The notes under the pieces: generated by a model | Databases searched by the model: none | What the model was told of the DNA's origin: nothing | What the model saw: only the letters and a program-made list of their open reading frames with translations | NCBI GenBank assembly: GCA_964019055.1 | Contig: OZ025213.1 | Location: forward strand, 372,001 to 436,000 | Source of the DNA: Anthopleura xanthogrammica | Taxonomy: Eukaryota > Cnidaria > Anthozoa > Actiniaria > Actiniidae | Direction of reading: 5' to 3' | Length of the DNA: 64,000 nt | Position numbers and translations under genes: made by a program | In this document: piece by piece, positions 28,415 to 40,625 of the stretch | How the letters are laid out: each line of letters starts with the position of its first letter | How positions within the stretch are numbered: position 1 is the stretch's first letter

Positions 28415-31046
28415 TCTATAATGAGAAAATCAATCTAGGAGGTAAATAAAAATCCCTTTTTTCCATCCAATATGTGTTGGCCGGCCTACTGCATGATCTT
28501 CGTCTAAGAGATAATGTGTTCTATATTTGGACACGTGACTTGAAATGAGCATTTCCCGGTGGACCAATCACCATCAAGTATGAAGTCATCGGGTGCGGCT
28601 TGAAACGGAAGTGCCTCGCGTCACCCACTTCCGTTAGTTCCAAAAGCTTATTTTATTAGAAGTCTATAGGTGTCTGGAAAATGAAGACTGAGATATAGAG
28701 TGAGCCAAATGATTTACTGCACTTTGGGTTACAGAATATATCCAACTACGAAGCTCCCCCACGATGTATTTCTAGATGTGTACCTCATTACAACGAACCA
28801 CACTGATCTGACCTCAATCAGTAACTTGGTTAGGAAAATGTCCACACTTTGATGGATGATAATCAAATGATAACATATCAATACCTAATGCAGCACATAT
28901 AAATACATATGATAGAAAATTGAAAAATAAGATCGAAGGAAAAATGTGGGAAATAGGAAATCTTTCCATTTTACTGAGCTCAGTAATTTTGAAGTGCTGA
29001 ACGACTTTCCGGGGAGTATAGTTTGTTAGGATTTCCAGTACGTATGATTCATAATGTGGTTGTCATTATAATGTGATGATGTGAACACATATGTACATAG
29101 GTAAAAATATCGCTCGGTATAATTATATTCTGTTTGTTTATCAGTATGACAGATTATAGACTGCTGTACTTCAGCTTACTACCTTGCTATTCTTGGCACT
29201 TTTCTAGTCCTGGTCTTTCCTGTGATTATATTACTAAGTATTCCTAACGAATAAGTTAATGGCCAAAAACAAATAGAACTAATTATAAGAGGGTAACGGA
29301 TCGCGCGCAAGGCCAATCCTCCTACACTCATGACTGATATCAGATTATACAAACGAAATGATGGCGATGATGCTTATTACTAATGATCCGTTATTAATAT
29401 CTGTCGGCATAGGCTGACATAACCTATATTTAAAAAGATCTCTTCTTCACTTGAAATACTCCGCGACCACTTAGCAGAACATGTACAGATAGCCTTAGAT
29501 AGTGTTATGACTTCAAAACAGAAATAAAAGCACTCGATTTAACTATAAATACTTTATTCGCTGTCAGCAGGCGATCGAGTATAGCTCGTCAAAGTCACCG
29601 CTAATTCCATGTAGGGATGATTCATTTTGCCAGACTATCAATAACAATACCGGGGCTGAAGACGAATCAAGACGAGTCGCGTGTATTGGATCACGTCATT
29701 TTGGAGGATTTCAATCTTATTGTTTTATCTTTATCCTCATTATCTTCTGGCTTTATCGCGGGAAGTTTGTAAGATGGCAACATCTGCTTGAAATACGGGC
29801 CATGATCACCATGTGGTTTCGTAGCGTTGGCCGTACAACTAATATGTTTAGTTTCAGTCTCGTTTGATTCAATATCGGCATGGATACGTCAGTCAAGTAC
29901 AATCTGTTAAACAACCACATCTAAACTCTACCTGCGTGTGTTGCAGTTTTACTCACATAAAGGTTATTTATATTCTTATTATGTTCACCTAACCGAGTAT
30001 AAATTATTCACCCTTTATATATATTAGTGACGAAACACTCTGAACAGGTATATTGATTGGTTATACGCTCAGAACCAGTTTATTCCTAATCGAAAGACAC
30101 TCGATCTTTTCGGAAATACGTCACTCGGGCAAACCAAATGTTTGACAACATATATTTACATTTCAACAAGGTGGTCGCATTTTTTCCATTTTTTCTTTCA
30201 TATTTCAATTGGTCCCCGCTACACGCCCTGGTATGGTTGCCAATTGACGATGCTTTCAACACACTCATAAATCTCTTCATAAATCAGCAACTGTTTGTCT
30301 AAATGTTAAGTGTGGCATAAATATAAGTTCCTTTACGGTCCTAGTTGACCGTCCACAGGGCAAACGTTTAGTTGCAAAATTTACTAGAAACATGAGCTGT
30401 TTCATGAAAAAATTAAGATTCAAAGGTTCATAATCCTAGACAAGTTAGGGCCGTACTGCTGAAGCGGGTATGAGCCCACAGTGGTTGGTACAAGATGATC
30501 AGACAATCCTCTTTACCATAATGACTGTATCACTTTCACTGTCCTGACGAAGGCACGCAAACAATATTTCCTTCTACAATAGTGTCTTGAAACATTCTTA
30601 CAAGTAGTTCACTCAGTCTCCCCCTTACTGAAGTGAACTGGGGGTGGGGAAGATGGGGGATATCCCAGGATGCTTTGTTAGTTAATGTGCATTCTTTCGT
30701 AACTGAATATTGAAGTACAGCGCTCCTTTACGCTTAGACTAATCGGGTTAAAGTTGATGTAAATGTCCCGTGATACATCAGTGATTGTGTTAAAGAATGT
30801 CTCAGCCCTCCCCCCTCGGGATGACATGATGGTGAGAGAGATGACGTTATTGAGGTTATTAATCAGATATGACAGGCACTTTTGTCATCAAATGTCAAAT
30901 ATTTATTTTACTTACACTACCATTAAAACTATTGAGACAAGGTTTGGAAAGGATGGTTACAAAGATGCTTACATTCTGGAGACGTGTCTACTCATGTAAC
31001 GTCCTCCTACAGCTCTCCTCTTCCAGATGTTATTAGTACAATATGT

Positions 31047-31320
31047 ACATCATGTATATACACATAGAGCTATTTATGCGGGTGATATACTTCCCTTACC
31101 AGCCCAGCTCTTCTTTGTACCCGAATATGTACATGTATATACACATAGAGCTATTTATGCGGGTGATATACTTCCCTTACCAGCCCAGCTCTTCTTTGTA
31201 CCCGAATATGTACATGTATATACACATAGAGCTATTTATGCGGGTGATATACTTCCCTTACCAGACCAGCTCTTCTTTGTACCCGAATATGTACATGTAT
31301 ATACACATAGAGCTATTTAT
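31047..31320. repeat. 81-base tandem repeat, about 3.5 copies
   Basis: The unit contains ACACATAGAGCTATTTATGC and CAGCTCTTCTTTGTACCCGA; the period is exactly 81 (31060, 31141, 31222, 31303). Open in two + frames because 81 is a multiple of three, but without a credible product. Confidence 0.95.
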
Positions 31321-31652
31321 AGTGTTATTCTTTCCAAGAAAGAATTCTGTCAACGTGTGTAGCCAGTAGAGGTTTTCAGTACTGTGGTTTCCGCCTTAGG
31401 ATTTAAAAGATCGTGTCTCAGCAAAATTTTTCATCATCTTTCAGCTCCGTAACAAAGTCCAGCATACCCTGATATTTGAACGAGGAAAAAAATCCTACAA
31501 CTTTATTTCCAATACAGTTACGTTGTAGTTCCTTTCATTCAAGCATGTTTTTCAGTAACCTATACGTGTAAAGCCGCTGCTTACCCCACTAACCCCCAAC
31601 GTCTTTTCCAACCGGGGGAGGGGTGAGTAGCAATTATGCATTCAATCTCAGC

Positions 31653-31802
31653 CAGAGGCGTAGCGAGGACCTTAAAAGTGGGGGGCATCCAGGCACCCAG
31701 TATAAAAAAGCAAATCAAAAAACAGAAACCAAACATTTTTATATATTCAAACATTAATTTCAAAAAAAAATTGCCCCCCCCCCCCCCCTCGCTACGCTAC
31801 TG
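31653..31802. mobile_element. hAT-like non-autonomous DNA transposon
   Basis: Left end CAGAGGCGTAGCGAGG and inverted right end CAGTAGCGTAGCGAGG match at 14 of 16. Flanks ATCTCAGC and ATCTCAGA form an 8-base target duplication with one mismatch. Same family as the element at 5169. Confidence 0.78.
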
Positions 31803-31834
31803 ATCTCAGACGAAGTTACAAAAGTTATACTACT

Positions 31835-31983
31835 GGGCTCGGTTGTACGAAGGGTGGGCAGCGCTATCCAATGGATAAATCCTTATCCATTGGATAAATT
31901 AATTGGATAACAGCATCAAGTTATCCGCTGGATAAGGATTTATCTATTGGATAGCGCTATCCACCCTTCGTACAACCGGGCCC
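31835..31983. mobile_element. Foldback MITE with arms of about 48 bases
   Basis: Left arm begins GGGCTCGGTTGTACGAAGGG; the right arm inverted begins GGGCCCGGTTGTACGAAGGG. Both continue into AGCGCTATCCAAT. It starts 32 bases after the neighbouring hAT-like element. Confidence 0.8.
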
Positions 31984-32326
31984 TGGTGTAGTTACAAAAC
32001 GATATAAGGGTAAGAGTTAAAGTTTTGAAGGTATTTACAAAATTTAAAATAAACTTTCCTAATAATTGACGTGATCAATTTCCGCCATTTTGAATGACAT
32101 AAAAGTCAATCTACACACAACGTTTTCATTTCAGTATTATTCGACAAATTTTCTTCTGTTTTTCATGTATGATCATTTGTTCTTGTTTTTTTTTTCCTTC
32201 TACGATCTCTCACTACACTGGCAGGATTAACCGCAAAGCCGCAACCGCTGATGAAGAAGCGCACGGTTTTTATTTTGGTTCTACATACCTCACTTCGAAC
32301 CCTTTCAACCATGAGTAGCAGAACAT

Positions 32327-35300
32327 TTAGCAGTTATCGTAAATAACATCAACAGATGCATAACTGGCTTCTGTAGCCTCGCTGGGTTTTACAGGTTCTT
32401 TAACACTTCTGTTTTTCTTCTTATTTTTGTCCACAACAGCATGTTCTATTTTGAACCCTGCATTAGGTACACTGTCATCCTGACTGTGTTGCTCGTTGTC
32501 TTTCTTCCTGCGCGATTTTCTCTGTGCTGGTACTGGGACGCTTTCTTTACAGTATTCCACATCAGCAGAAGCATAACTGGTTTCCGTAGGCTTGCTGGGT
32601 TTTGCAGCATTAACACTCCTGTTTCTCTTCTTCATACTCTTGTTAACAACTGCGTACTCTATATTTGCCCCAGTAGTAGAAACGCTGTCGGCCTGAGTGT
32701 GTTGCTCGTTATCTTTTTCCCTGCGAGATCTTCTCTGTGCTGGCACTGAAGAACCTTCTTGACAATGTTCCACATCAATAGAGGCATAACTGGTTTCCGT
32801 AGGCTTGCTGGGTTTTGCAGCATTAACACTCCTATTCCTCTTCTTACTCTTGTCGACTGCTGCATACTCTACTTTTGCCCCAGTAGTAGATACGCTGTCG
32901 GTCTGAGTGCCGTGTTGCTCGTTTTCTTGCTTCCTGCGAGATCTTCTCTGTGCTGGCACTGAAGAACCTTCTTGACAATGTTCCACATCAATAGAGGCAT
33001 AACTGGTTTCCATAGGCGTCCTTGGCTTTGGAGTATCTCTCACACTCCTGTTTCTCTTCTTCATACTCATGTTAACAACTGCGTACTCTACTTTTGCCCC
33101 AGTATTAAGTACGCTGTCAGCTAGGGTGTGTTGCGTGTTGTCTTCTTGGACAGGTGTAATGTCCTGACAATTATCGTATATCACTTCAGGAGGAGCATAA
33201 GCATCGTCTTTAATGTTTTTGTCGTCAGGTTGTCTAGTTTTGTCTTTCTTACTGTTCGTCTTCTGTATATCAATGACCGCGTACTGCACAGATCCATCAG
33301 CATGTGTTGCGTTGGTTGGTGTGTCATGCTCGTTATGATGACCAGAAATCAAGGGACCTTTTTGAGAGTTATGGTTGACTACATCCACAGACGCATACCC
33401 AGACTCTGTTGTCACCAAAGTAACTGTCTGTCTGTCCGTACCAAGAGTGTCACTTACTGTTGCATAGTTGCAGTTGTTCACATCATCTGTCTGTCCGTCA
33501 TCATCATTACGTACTATTGAATATGTTCTTACCACCACAAAAGAATCTCTCTGTCCATCTGTCTCATTGACCTCACTCACCGATGCATAATGACCATTAG
33601 TGTCTGTATGTTCAGTACTTTCTTGTACATTCACGTAATAAGGTTGTTTTGGTTTGGCTGTGTTGTTACCGCAGCTCACGTCGATGTCAATGATATCATT
33701 GGTTCCATTATCTGAATTCGTTGCTGACTTACCAATATATTCTTCCCTTGGTTGCAAGTTTTCTTTATCTTCGATTCCTGATCCAGTAACGTTCATGTCA
33801 GTCGTAGTCCCATCAGCGGGATCCATGTCTACTTGTTCAGAATGGCTTTCACTTCAAAAATGAAGACAATTTTATAAATAAACTAATTCAAATGAGCGCA
33901 GCACCACACCAAAAAGTACATGCATGTTTTAGTATCAAAAACGGCACGTTGAGCTGTGTCTTTCGCAGTAAATTATCAATGCAGCAAGGATGATTAACTC
34001 CATCCTCTCAATAATCACACCACAACATGTATGCATTATTATATGCATTATTATTATTATGTGCAAGCAGTGACGTCATGCATTATTATACAAAGTTGCA
34101 GCCAGATAATGATTGGCTAGTTGTGTAAGTCGAGTTGCAATTGTGAATGTTGGTCGCACCTTTAACGTAATTGACAACTATTATTATAACATGATGACCA
34201 TAAGTGGTAACATCTAGTATCTACTGGATGTTTCATTTGACTACTTACAGTTTGTCTTTCTTCTTACTTGACTCTAAAAAGAAAGAAAACAATTTTGAAA
34301 GCGTTTTTCGTCTTTTTAACTGTCATTACTACAAGGTCGGCTTCTGAGGAACTTTCAACACAGGAAACCAGATACAAAAATCAATAATGCGCCTTTAATC
34401 GTTAAAAAGCATGGGAGTAGTTAAAAAATACAGAATGGAAAGCAGGAAGCTCTGACTCCAGCACCCTCAAGTTTGTCTATCTGTAAACACCTTCAATTAA
34501 GGTAAATGCCCGAGATGTGCATCAATAGTAGCAGTGATATTACTGAACAACTACGTACCTTGTACTGTGTTCCTTCTACATTTGATAATGATAATATTGA
34601 TGGCAACTATTACAACTAGACCAGCCAAGGCAACCATGGTGGGGATAATGACAGGTGTGTCTGGCTGCTTTATTACTGCACATTCAGATGGTAGTCGTGG
34701 TAAGACGGACTCATTCAACCCTGTCAAGATAGAACAAGCATCAATGGATCGATCGCGAACAAAAGATATTGATTCCAACACGTGTAACTCAGTGGTCACC
34801 TATACGGCATTGCAGTACGTATTAAACTACAATACGGACTGCACCATCTCATACATACGTGCCGTCAATAGTGAACATATGGAATTACTAAGGTAAATGA
34901 GCTGAACTAGTCTACCTCAGATTTCCCTTTTCTCCCACTGATATAATCAATGATCAATTAAGTAATAAAGTTGAGACCTGTACCTCTTGTGGTGTTCTGT
35001 ATTGGTAAGAGAGGAGTTTGAGTTGACGAGACTGGACACCAACGAAGTTTATCCCTGCTGCAATCTATATCAAAGAGAGTATCATGTCTTATGACCATAA
35101 ACTGCACCATGAAAACGTTAACCTTTTCTACCTACTAAAATGTATGATTTATTATTGAGTCATTAGCTGTTATGAATTGAAAGATTAAATGTTTCTTTTT
35201 CACAAGGACAAAAATGATTAGAATACATTTTAATCTCAATATATTACTTGTGTTTGTGTATTCACAGATCCTTCCTTTACCATCACCGTCCATTGTATTG

Positions 35301-36092
35301 TTGAACAGTCCTTGTGTACCATTAAATTCCTTTACAATTGTTGCAAAATTTTTTCCTCCATTGTCCACTGGTTTTCCTCTAAGCCATTTATCATACGTCA
35401 GGGAGTGGTTACTCAGCCATGACCAATTTCCGTCTCTCTTCTCAAGACCAATCCACCATTCATTGTCACCACGCGGTTCAGTTGTTCTATTCTGAATCTG
35501 TGTTTTGATGAACTCCCATTCTTCTATCGTTTCCATAGAAACGAAGTTACCACCATCTTTTTCACACTTGGTTTTACCTACATGTCGTGACGTCAGTTGT
35601 GCATGAAAAAAGTAGCAAGAACAGCTAGCCATGCTAGAACCTTAAAAACAAATGGAATATTCAATTATGCCATTTATCCGTTATACCGAAATAATATACA
35701 ACAAAAAGTGGCCGTTGCCGTAAGTCAGGACTAATCGACATGTACTCAGTCTTGATCATCGCTGCATCAAGGCCATTCTGATCAACATTTGAAGATTCCT
35801 TAACTCCGCTCATGTTATGCAACGCCCTCTGTCATCCTTACCGTTCAAGAGAATAACACCACAACAGTCACTGATTTTTAATCAAGGAGTTATTCTTCAG
35901 TTTGGCTCTTGAATGTGTTGTTGTTTATCTAACGCGTAAATGTATGCCACCTCCAATTTTCTAACGTTTACTGAATAAGACTTTCAGCCTGAAGGATCTC
36001 TTATTTGACTTACCTTTCTCCCCATGAACTTCCCATATCGCTATCGTCACTAGACAGAAGCACAGGTACATTTGTATCGATAGTCGAATCAT
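32327..36092 (-). CDS. Lectin receptor A: C-type lectin with a long cytoplasmic ITIM/ITSM tail
   Basis: Predicted single-pass receptor of 754 residues. Exons 5'-3': 36014-36092 (signal peptide), 35248-35640 (CTLD), 34984-35064 (stalk, NCSR...RWC), 34559-34720 (TM about 207-230), 34249-34273 and 32327-33851 (tail 247-754). The CTLD has CSCYFF, EWEFIKTQI, EWWIGL, a WLSNHSLTYDKW block and ICEY. The two inner cysteines of a normal CTLD are both absent (KNFATIV; DGKGRIC) and the ligand tripeptide is KPV. The tail has 19 tyrosines. Five match the ITIM consensus (Y399 SGYASV, Y437 VQYAVI, Y503 VEYAVV, Y576 VEYAAV, Y646 IEYAVV) and two the ITSM consensus (Y531, Y603, TSYASI). VIYDNC occurs twice (Y472 and Y751). 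From about residue 500 the tail is four tandem modules of 70-73 residues. The CTLD donor (GTAATA) is weak. Ligand unknown; phosphatase-recruiting signalling is inferred from the motifs. Confidence 0.85.
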
Positions 36093-36101
36093 GATAACTG
36101 A
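36092..36101 (-). promoter_or_regulatory. Shared TGATAACTGA element, gene A
   Basis: The 10-base word TGATAACTGA, a WGATAA (GATA-factor-like) site, overlaps the start codon of gene A. The same word precedes the start codons of B, C, D, E and F. Confidence 0.45.
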
Positions 36102-38152
36102 ACATTTAGTGAAGATAAGACACACTTGTTAAGATACTTAAGAATAGCTAAGAATGTTGTGTCTTGTGGATCGAAACAGCGCACACCACAGATTACTTTC
36201 TCTTTGATACCTCAGTTATTGTCCTGTGATAGCAACATTGGTTTTCATTCCCATAAAACACCATATAAAGAAAACTAGTCATGCCATGAATAGCCGAGTG
36301 CTGTTATAATGTTATGAACAGGAAATTGATAAGTCGTTTCAGCATTTCGGGTAAACAATATTAATACCGCTATGTTAATTTACATGAGAACCATGTTCCA
36401 TATAGGCGAGTCAGTGGGAAAAGGGAAAAGACATACTGGAAAGCATTGCCCAGTCCCCGTGCGACAACCAGTAGTGCCCAACCCCCTGCTCGTTTATGCC
36501 AAGGTCAATAAGGAAGTGAGAAATCTGTAGTTATATAGACTTATGAAACTCAAGTTCTTATGAAACAAGTCGTCGCATGTGTGCTAGTCAGTATCAGTTA
36601 CCTAAAACTGATACTAGCGGTGAGAGCGCTTCCCTCTCACCAAGGCGACCCGAGTTCGAGCCCCACTGGGCTCGGTGTCGTATATATGAGTAGAGTTGTT
36701 TGTTGGTTCTCTCCTGTTTTTCCTCCCTCCTCAAAAATCAACTTCTAAATTCCAATTGGAATGCAGTGGAGTAAGAGCCATTTTGTGGATTCCACTGTTA
36801 ATTCGCATTTATTCATTTATTCGCATTTAAACAAGTTATTATTAAACATGGTACGAGTATAGTGATCCCATGATAAGTTAAAAGAGAGAGTTGTATCTTG
36901 ATTCCACGTCCCATGAACACATTCATTTGTAATTTCAAATTTCCTTTTAGTTTTTTTATCAGCCTGCAAAGCATTTTACATGATAACCTAGCTTGTTTTA
37001 GTAGTCATCACAAATTAAAGTTTCAGTGGCACATTTCTGACTGCTCATCACGTGCTCTGAACTGAAAGGACACTAGCTACCGGAAGTATTTAATGAATAT
37101 GTGGTATTATTGGATATTATGATTATCATTATTGAGTTTATTTATTGCTTGTCTTAGCTCGTTTGACATTTGTAGGAGATTAATCGAACTACCAGCACGT
37201 TCTAGATGGTTATCAGCTTCAGGCCTGGTTAGGCGATTTAGGGAGAAAGAAAAAATGAATTATTTTTAGGAATCGAAAGTAAGCTTTAAGGCTGGATATC
37301 AGGGTTAAGGGATAACTGGATTCCAGCCGATATCCCAGACATTACTTTGAACTGAATGCTATGAAAATCAGCATAATATAACAGACGGTTTCATGCTTCG
37401 TCGACGTGTTAGCAGTTTAATCTAGTGGGATCGATGATATAAAGGAACCAGTTTGCCTAACCCGACCCCCACTCCCCTCAGGCAGTAATTGGGCACATTT
37501 AGATTTAACTAAAGTAAGAGTTCGACTACGACTACTAGATTTGGTCGCTAAAACATGATCTTCCACTACAAACTCGTTGTCGTCCTCTGTTTGCCACGAC
37601 ACATCTCTAAAACAACAGTTGAACCAATGCAAGGACAACTACGAGTTTGTGGTAGCCGCACTTTAAAAAGAATAATCTCGTAGTCATAGTCAAATCCAAA
37701 GCCTCCTATTGATTGATAGCGTATGGCATTGTTTATGACATTTAAACAGGATATATCGTGTATAAGAATACTTCCCTGAGGGCATTTTCATTAGTTATTT
37801 CATCAATGAAAAAAGTTCCGCTTTGATAATGAACGCATGCATTTTCAAAAAATCAGTTTATTTTCAGTAGGCATTTTGATGTCTGTAATATTCTGGACAC
37901 AGAAAACAGAGTACCCATAGAAAAACCCTCGAATCAAACTCTACTAACATGTGATACCGAGTATATGGCCTCAAGTGTCTATTCAAGTAATGACCACTCC
38001 GATAAATGCTTTTAACTTTTATTTGTCTTCAAACAATCAATTATTCATTCTACATATGTTCTACCTTACTTTATTCTAATTGTGAATCATTTTCGAGTTC
38101 AGAAGTTTTTATTCTTAATCGTAAACGTTCAGTCCATTATCATATTTCCAGT
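36093..38152. other. Intergenic; tRNA-derived SINE only
   Basis: Upstream flank of gene A and downstream flank of the small secreted protein gene. Apart from the SINE at 36605-36755 I see no supported gene. Confidence 0.55.
36605..36755 (+). mobile_element. tRNA-derived SINE
   Basis: A tRNA-like head with an A-box-like TAGCGGTGAGAGCGC and a B-box-like GAGTTCGAGCCCC, followed by CTCGGTGTCGTATATGAGTA and a pyrimidine-rich body. The same body phrase recurs at 58778. This is not an intact tRNA: the acceptor stem does not close. Confidence 0.65.
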
Positions 38153-38479
38153 TTATTTTCCGCGTGTTTTCAAGAGTTTGCGAATCTCGCAATGGCCAAC
38201 ATATCGACCACATCCCCTACTATAACTCTCAGCATAAGCTCTTGCTGCTGCTTGTGCTGTATTACGGGACCATCCCCATCCGAACACTACACCAGGGCAT
38301 GACAGGTTGGAAGGTACATATCGGGTGTTGCAGCGAGCATAGTAGGAGTTCTTGATGAGCTTCATGACAAGAGCAGCAGCAATACGTGCAAACCAAGCAA
38401 TCGGAACAGCTTCTGATTGATGGAAAGAAACCAGTGAAAGGAACACAAAAACAACAGCAGCAATCAGGGTAATCTTCAT
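38153..38479 (-). CDS. Small secreted four-cysteine protein, family not recognised
   Basis: A single open frame of 108 residues. Residues 1-24 form a clear signal peptide (hydrophobic core ITLIAAVVFVFLSLVSF, likely cut after QSEA). The mature part of about 84 residues is basic and has four cysteines (C50, C61, C90, C97), so two disulfides are possible, and a Gly/Trp-rich stretch FGWGWSRNTAQAAARAYAES. I do not recognise the family. Size, charge and cysteines would fit an extracellular effector or defence peptide, but that is a guess. It lies between lectin receptor loci A and B on the same strand, and a 239-base foldback transposon begins 96 bases upstream of its ATG. Further 5' non-coding exons cannot be excluded. 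Confidence 0.6.
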   Translation of the reverse strand: MKITLIAAVVFVFLSLVSFHQSEAVPIAWFARIAAALVMKLIKNSYYARCNTRYVPSNLSCPGVVFGWGWSRNTAQAAARAYAESYSRGCGRYVGHCEIRKLLKTRGK

Positions 38480-38575
38480 GTTAGCTGGCTGGGTTGACTG
38501 TTTTGAATGATGAAAACCACTAATGAAGCTCGCTAGTAGGGAAAAAAGTGAATTATATCTTTACCACATCTTTTA

Positions 38576-38814
38576 AGGCTGATTTACACGGTACAACTTT
38601 CGCTTACAACTGTCGCACTCATGCTATCTGCTTACGCCACTCTTACAATACTAACTACGTTGTGTAAATCAACCCTACGACTTGCTACGAATTTTTCTTG
38701 TCGTACACAACAGTTGTGAGCAAGTTATAGGGTTGATTTACACGACGCAATTAGTGGCGTAAGCAGATTGCATGCGACAGTTGTAAGCAAAAGTTGTACC
38801 GTGTAAATCGGCCT
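38576..38814. mobile_element. Foldback MITE, arms of about 45 bases
   Basis: The left arm has GATTTACACGGTACAACTTT then GCTTACAACTGTCGCA; the right arm is its inverse. An inner inverted pair reads GTGTAAATCAACCCTA. No coding capacity and no clear target duplication. Confidence 0.75.
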
Positions 38815-39509
38815 CAACAAAATATCATTTTGAAAGATTTGAATGAGTAAAAAATCAACATTAGCAATAGAAGAGTAAATGCAAATTTCCTACCTTAATT
38901 CTCTTTTTTAAGACTCCGGTTCAATGCAAACCTTCCGGTGTTGATCCTCAGTAGTAGCGTCTGTAGCAAAAAGGCAGTGACCACTGAAGTACCCAGTATG
39001 AAGTTTGAGTTTTATTTTCATTAGTTTTTCGGTATTTTACATGTTATATCTCGTTTATGAAACTAATATGGATTTGTTTGTTCTGCACTTTCCCAAGCCA
39101 TAACACTAATAATGAATCAGTAAAAAGCTTGCAAAAATAGAACATCCCTCTGTCGTTTTCGAAGCCACATATAAACTTGTAATGTAGTTTCAATCTGTTC
39201 CCTTTACAGATGAAAAGTATGTTTTTCTTTAAATTTTTAAACGTGATATTGTCTTTTAGTTAGTATCTAGATTTATTATTATTAATATGATCTTTATTCA
39301 AAAAACTTACGTCATTTAAAATGATTTTCAGTAGGGCTCTGGAAAATGGAAATATATATATATTTATCCCACACCATAAAAAATACAGCCAATCAGGAAG
39401 CAAGAAAGCCGTCGTATATTCGTCGGTATTTCACTCGGCCTTCCCATCGTGCACTGCCTGTTGAATTTACGCATTCGTATTTTCTATGGTGTGGGAGAAA
39501 ATGGTTACA

Positions 39510-39656
39510 CAATGGTTTCTCGTGGCACAACATGGAATATCCCACTCGTCACTCGTATTTTCTTTGTATACACACTCGCCTAAAGGCTCGTGTGTATACT
39601 AGAAACTACAAGTGATTCGTGGGATATTCCACGGTGTCACTCGAAACCATTGTATA
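39510..39656. mobile_element. Large hairpin repeat
   Basis: CAATGGTTTCTCGTG...GGAATATCCCAC and GTATACACACTCGCC pair with their inverses downstream around a TAAA loop near 39581. A second inverted pair (CCCACACCAT / ATGGTGTGGG) lies just left at about 39369-39495. Probably one or two palindromic non-autonomous elements. Confidence 0.6.
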
Positions 39657-40080
39657 ACTAGTATATATATACACATATGATAACTAAAATCATCGAAACT
39701 ATACTTTAGTAAACAATTAGAAAAATATTCGATAAAATATTAAAAGAATTTAAAAAAATCAGTAGTATCAATAGAATAGGTATAAAAATCGATATCTGAT
39801 AAGAAAAATTAAAGCCTAATTATTTACTAAGATTCGCGCATTGTCTCTGACTTGAATTGTTTGTTTTAAATTTTTGTTAAAATAAGTTTCGATTCATGAC
39901 CACTGTCTTGTTCAATGGACATTGATGTTACAGCATGCGGATTGTAAAGTTTTCTTATTTTTTTATTTATTTTATTTTATTCTTCTCATTTTGAATTCAT
40001 TTCAATTTTTTATAGGTTGATACTATTATTATTCGTAATTCGATAAAAGAACTGGTGAAAATCAGTTGCTATATCTTGAG

Positions 40081-40180
40081 ATTTTCATTTTAAATGATTC
40101 TAAACCTTTATAAAAACTCTCTTAACGCACTAAGTCAAAAAGAGTTTTTATAAAGGTTGAGAACCATTTAAAATGAAAAT
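40081..40180. repeat. Hairpin with 40-base arms
   Basis: 40081-40120 and 40141-40180 are inverse at 38 of 40 positions around a 20-base loop. Likely a foldback element. Confidence 0.7.
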
Positions 40181-40400
40181 GAGTGAGTCTTTTGACATCA
40201 TGAGCGAAGAAAATATCAGCGTATCTTGAGATAATTAATCACCATTTAATAAACACTGTCACTTGGCAACAGATCAAAGACACAAACATTTGTCCCCTCT
40301 GCGAAAAAATAATCTGTGTAAATGTTAACATATAAAACGTTATAGAAATTGTTTTCTTATACCATAAAAGTTCGAATATAAACACCTGACCAGGGAAGTG

Positions 40401-40625
40401 GTGTAACTTGGTTTGACATCTGACTGGTATGGTCGAGACACTAGCATATTCTGTGGGGTGGTAGGGTGGTGGTGTGGTTTGTTCACTTGGTTTGACATCT
40501 GACTGGTATGGTCGAGACACTAGCATATTCTGTGGGGTGGTAGGGTGGTGGTGTGGTTTGTTCACTTGGTTTGACATCTGACTGGTATGGTCGACACACT
40601 AGCATATTCTGTGGGGTGGTAGGGT
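40401..40625. repeat. 79-base minisatellite at the 3' end of lectin locus B, about 3 units
   Basis: The unit contains ACTAGCATATTCTGTGGGGT, starting at 40440, 40519 and 40598. On the minus strand each unit encodes PPPYHPTEYASV in one frame. The tail frame stops in the second unit; the rest is 3' UTR. Confidence 0.9.

Larger units (their letters stand above)
28415..32326. other. Intergenic region between the phosphatase 5' end and lectin receptor A 3' end
   Basis: No supported gene. Holds an 81-base tandem repeat (31047-31320), a hAT-like element (31653-31802) and a foldback element (31835-31983). The phosphatase promoter should lie just above 28414, but I see no clear core element. Confidence 0.6.

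Noticed and set aside
31027..31369. Two + strand frames of about 110 codons with repeated peptides
   Set aside because: 81-base tandem repeat; open only because the period is a multiple of three; no signal peptide or domain.
32441..33863. Several + strand frames of 60-130 codons
   Set aside because: Antisense shadows of the repetitive tail exon of gene A.
36605..36690. Possible tRNA gene
   Set aside because: A and B boxes are present but the stems do not close and a SINE body follows; the same body occurs at 58778.
37417..37638. 73-codon minus-strand frame
   Set aside because: Low-information sequence that looks repeat-derived; no homology recognised.
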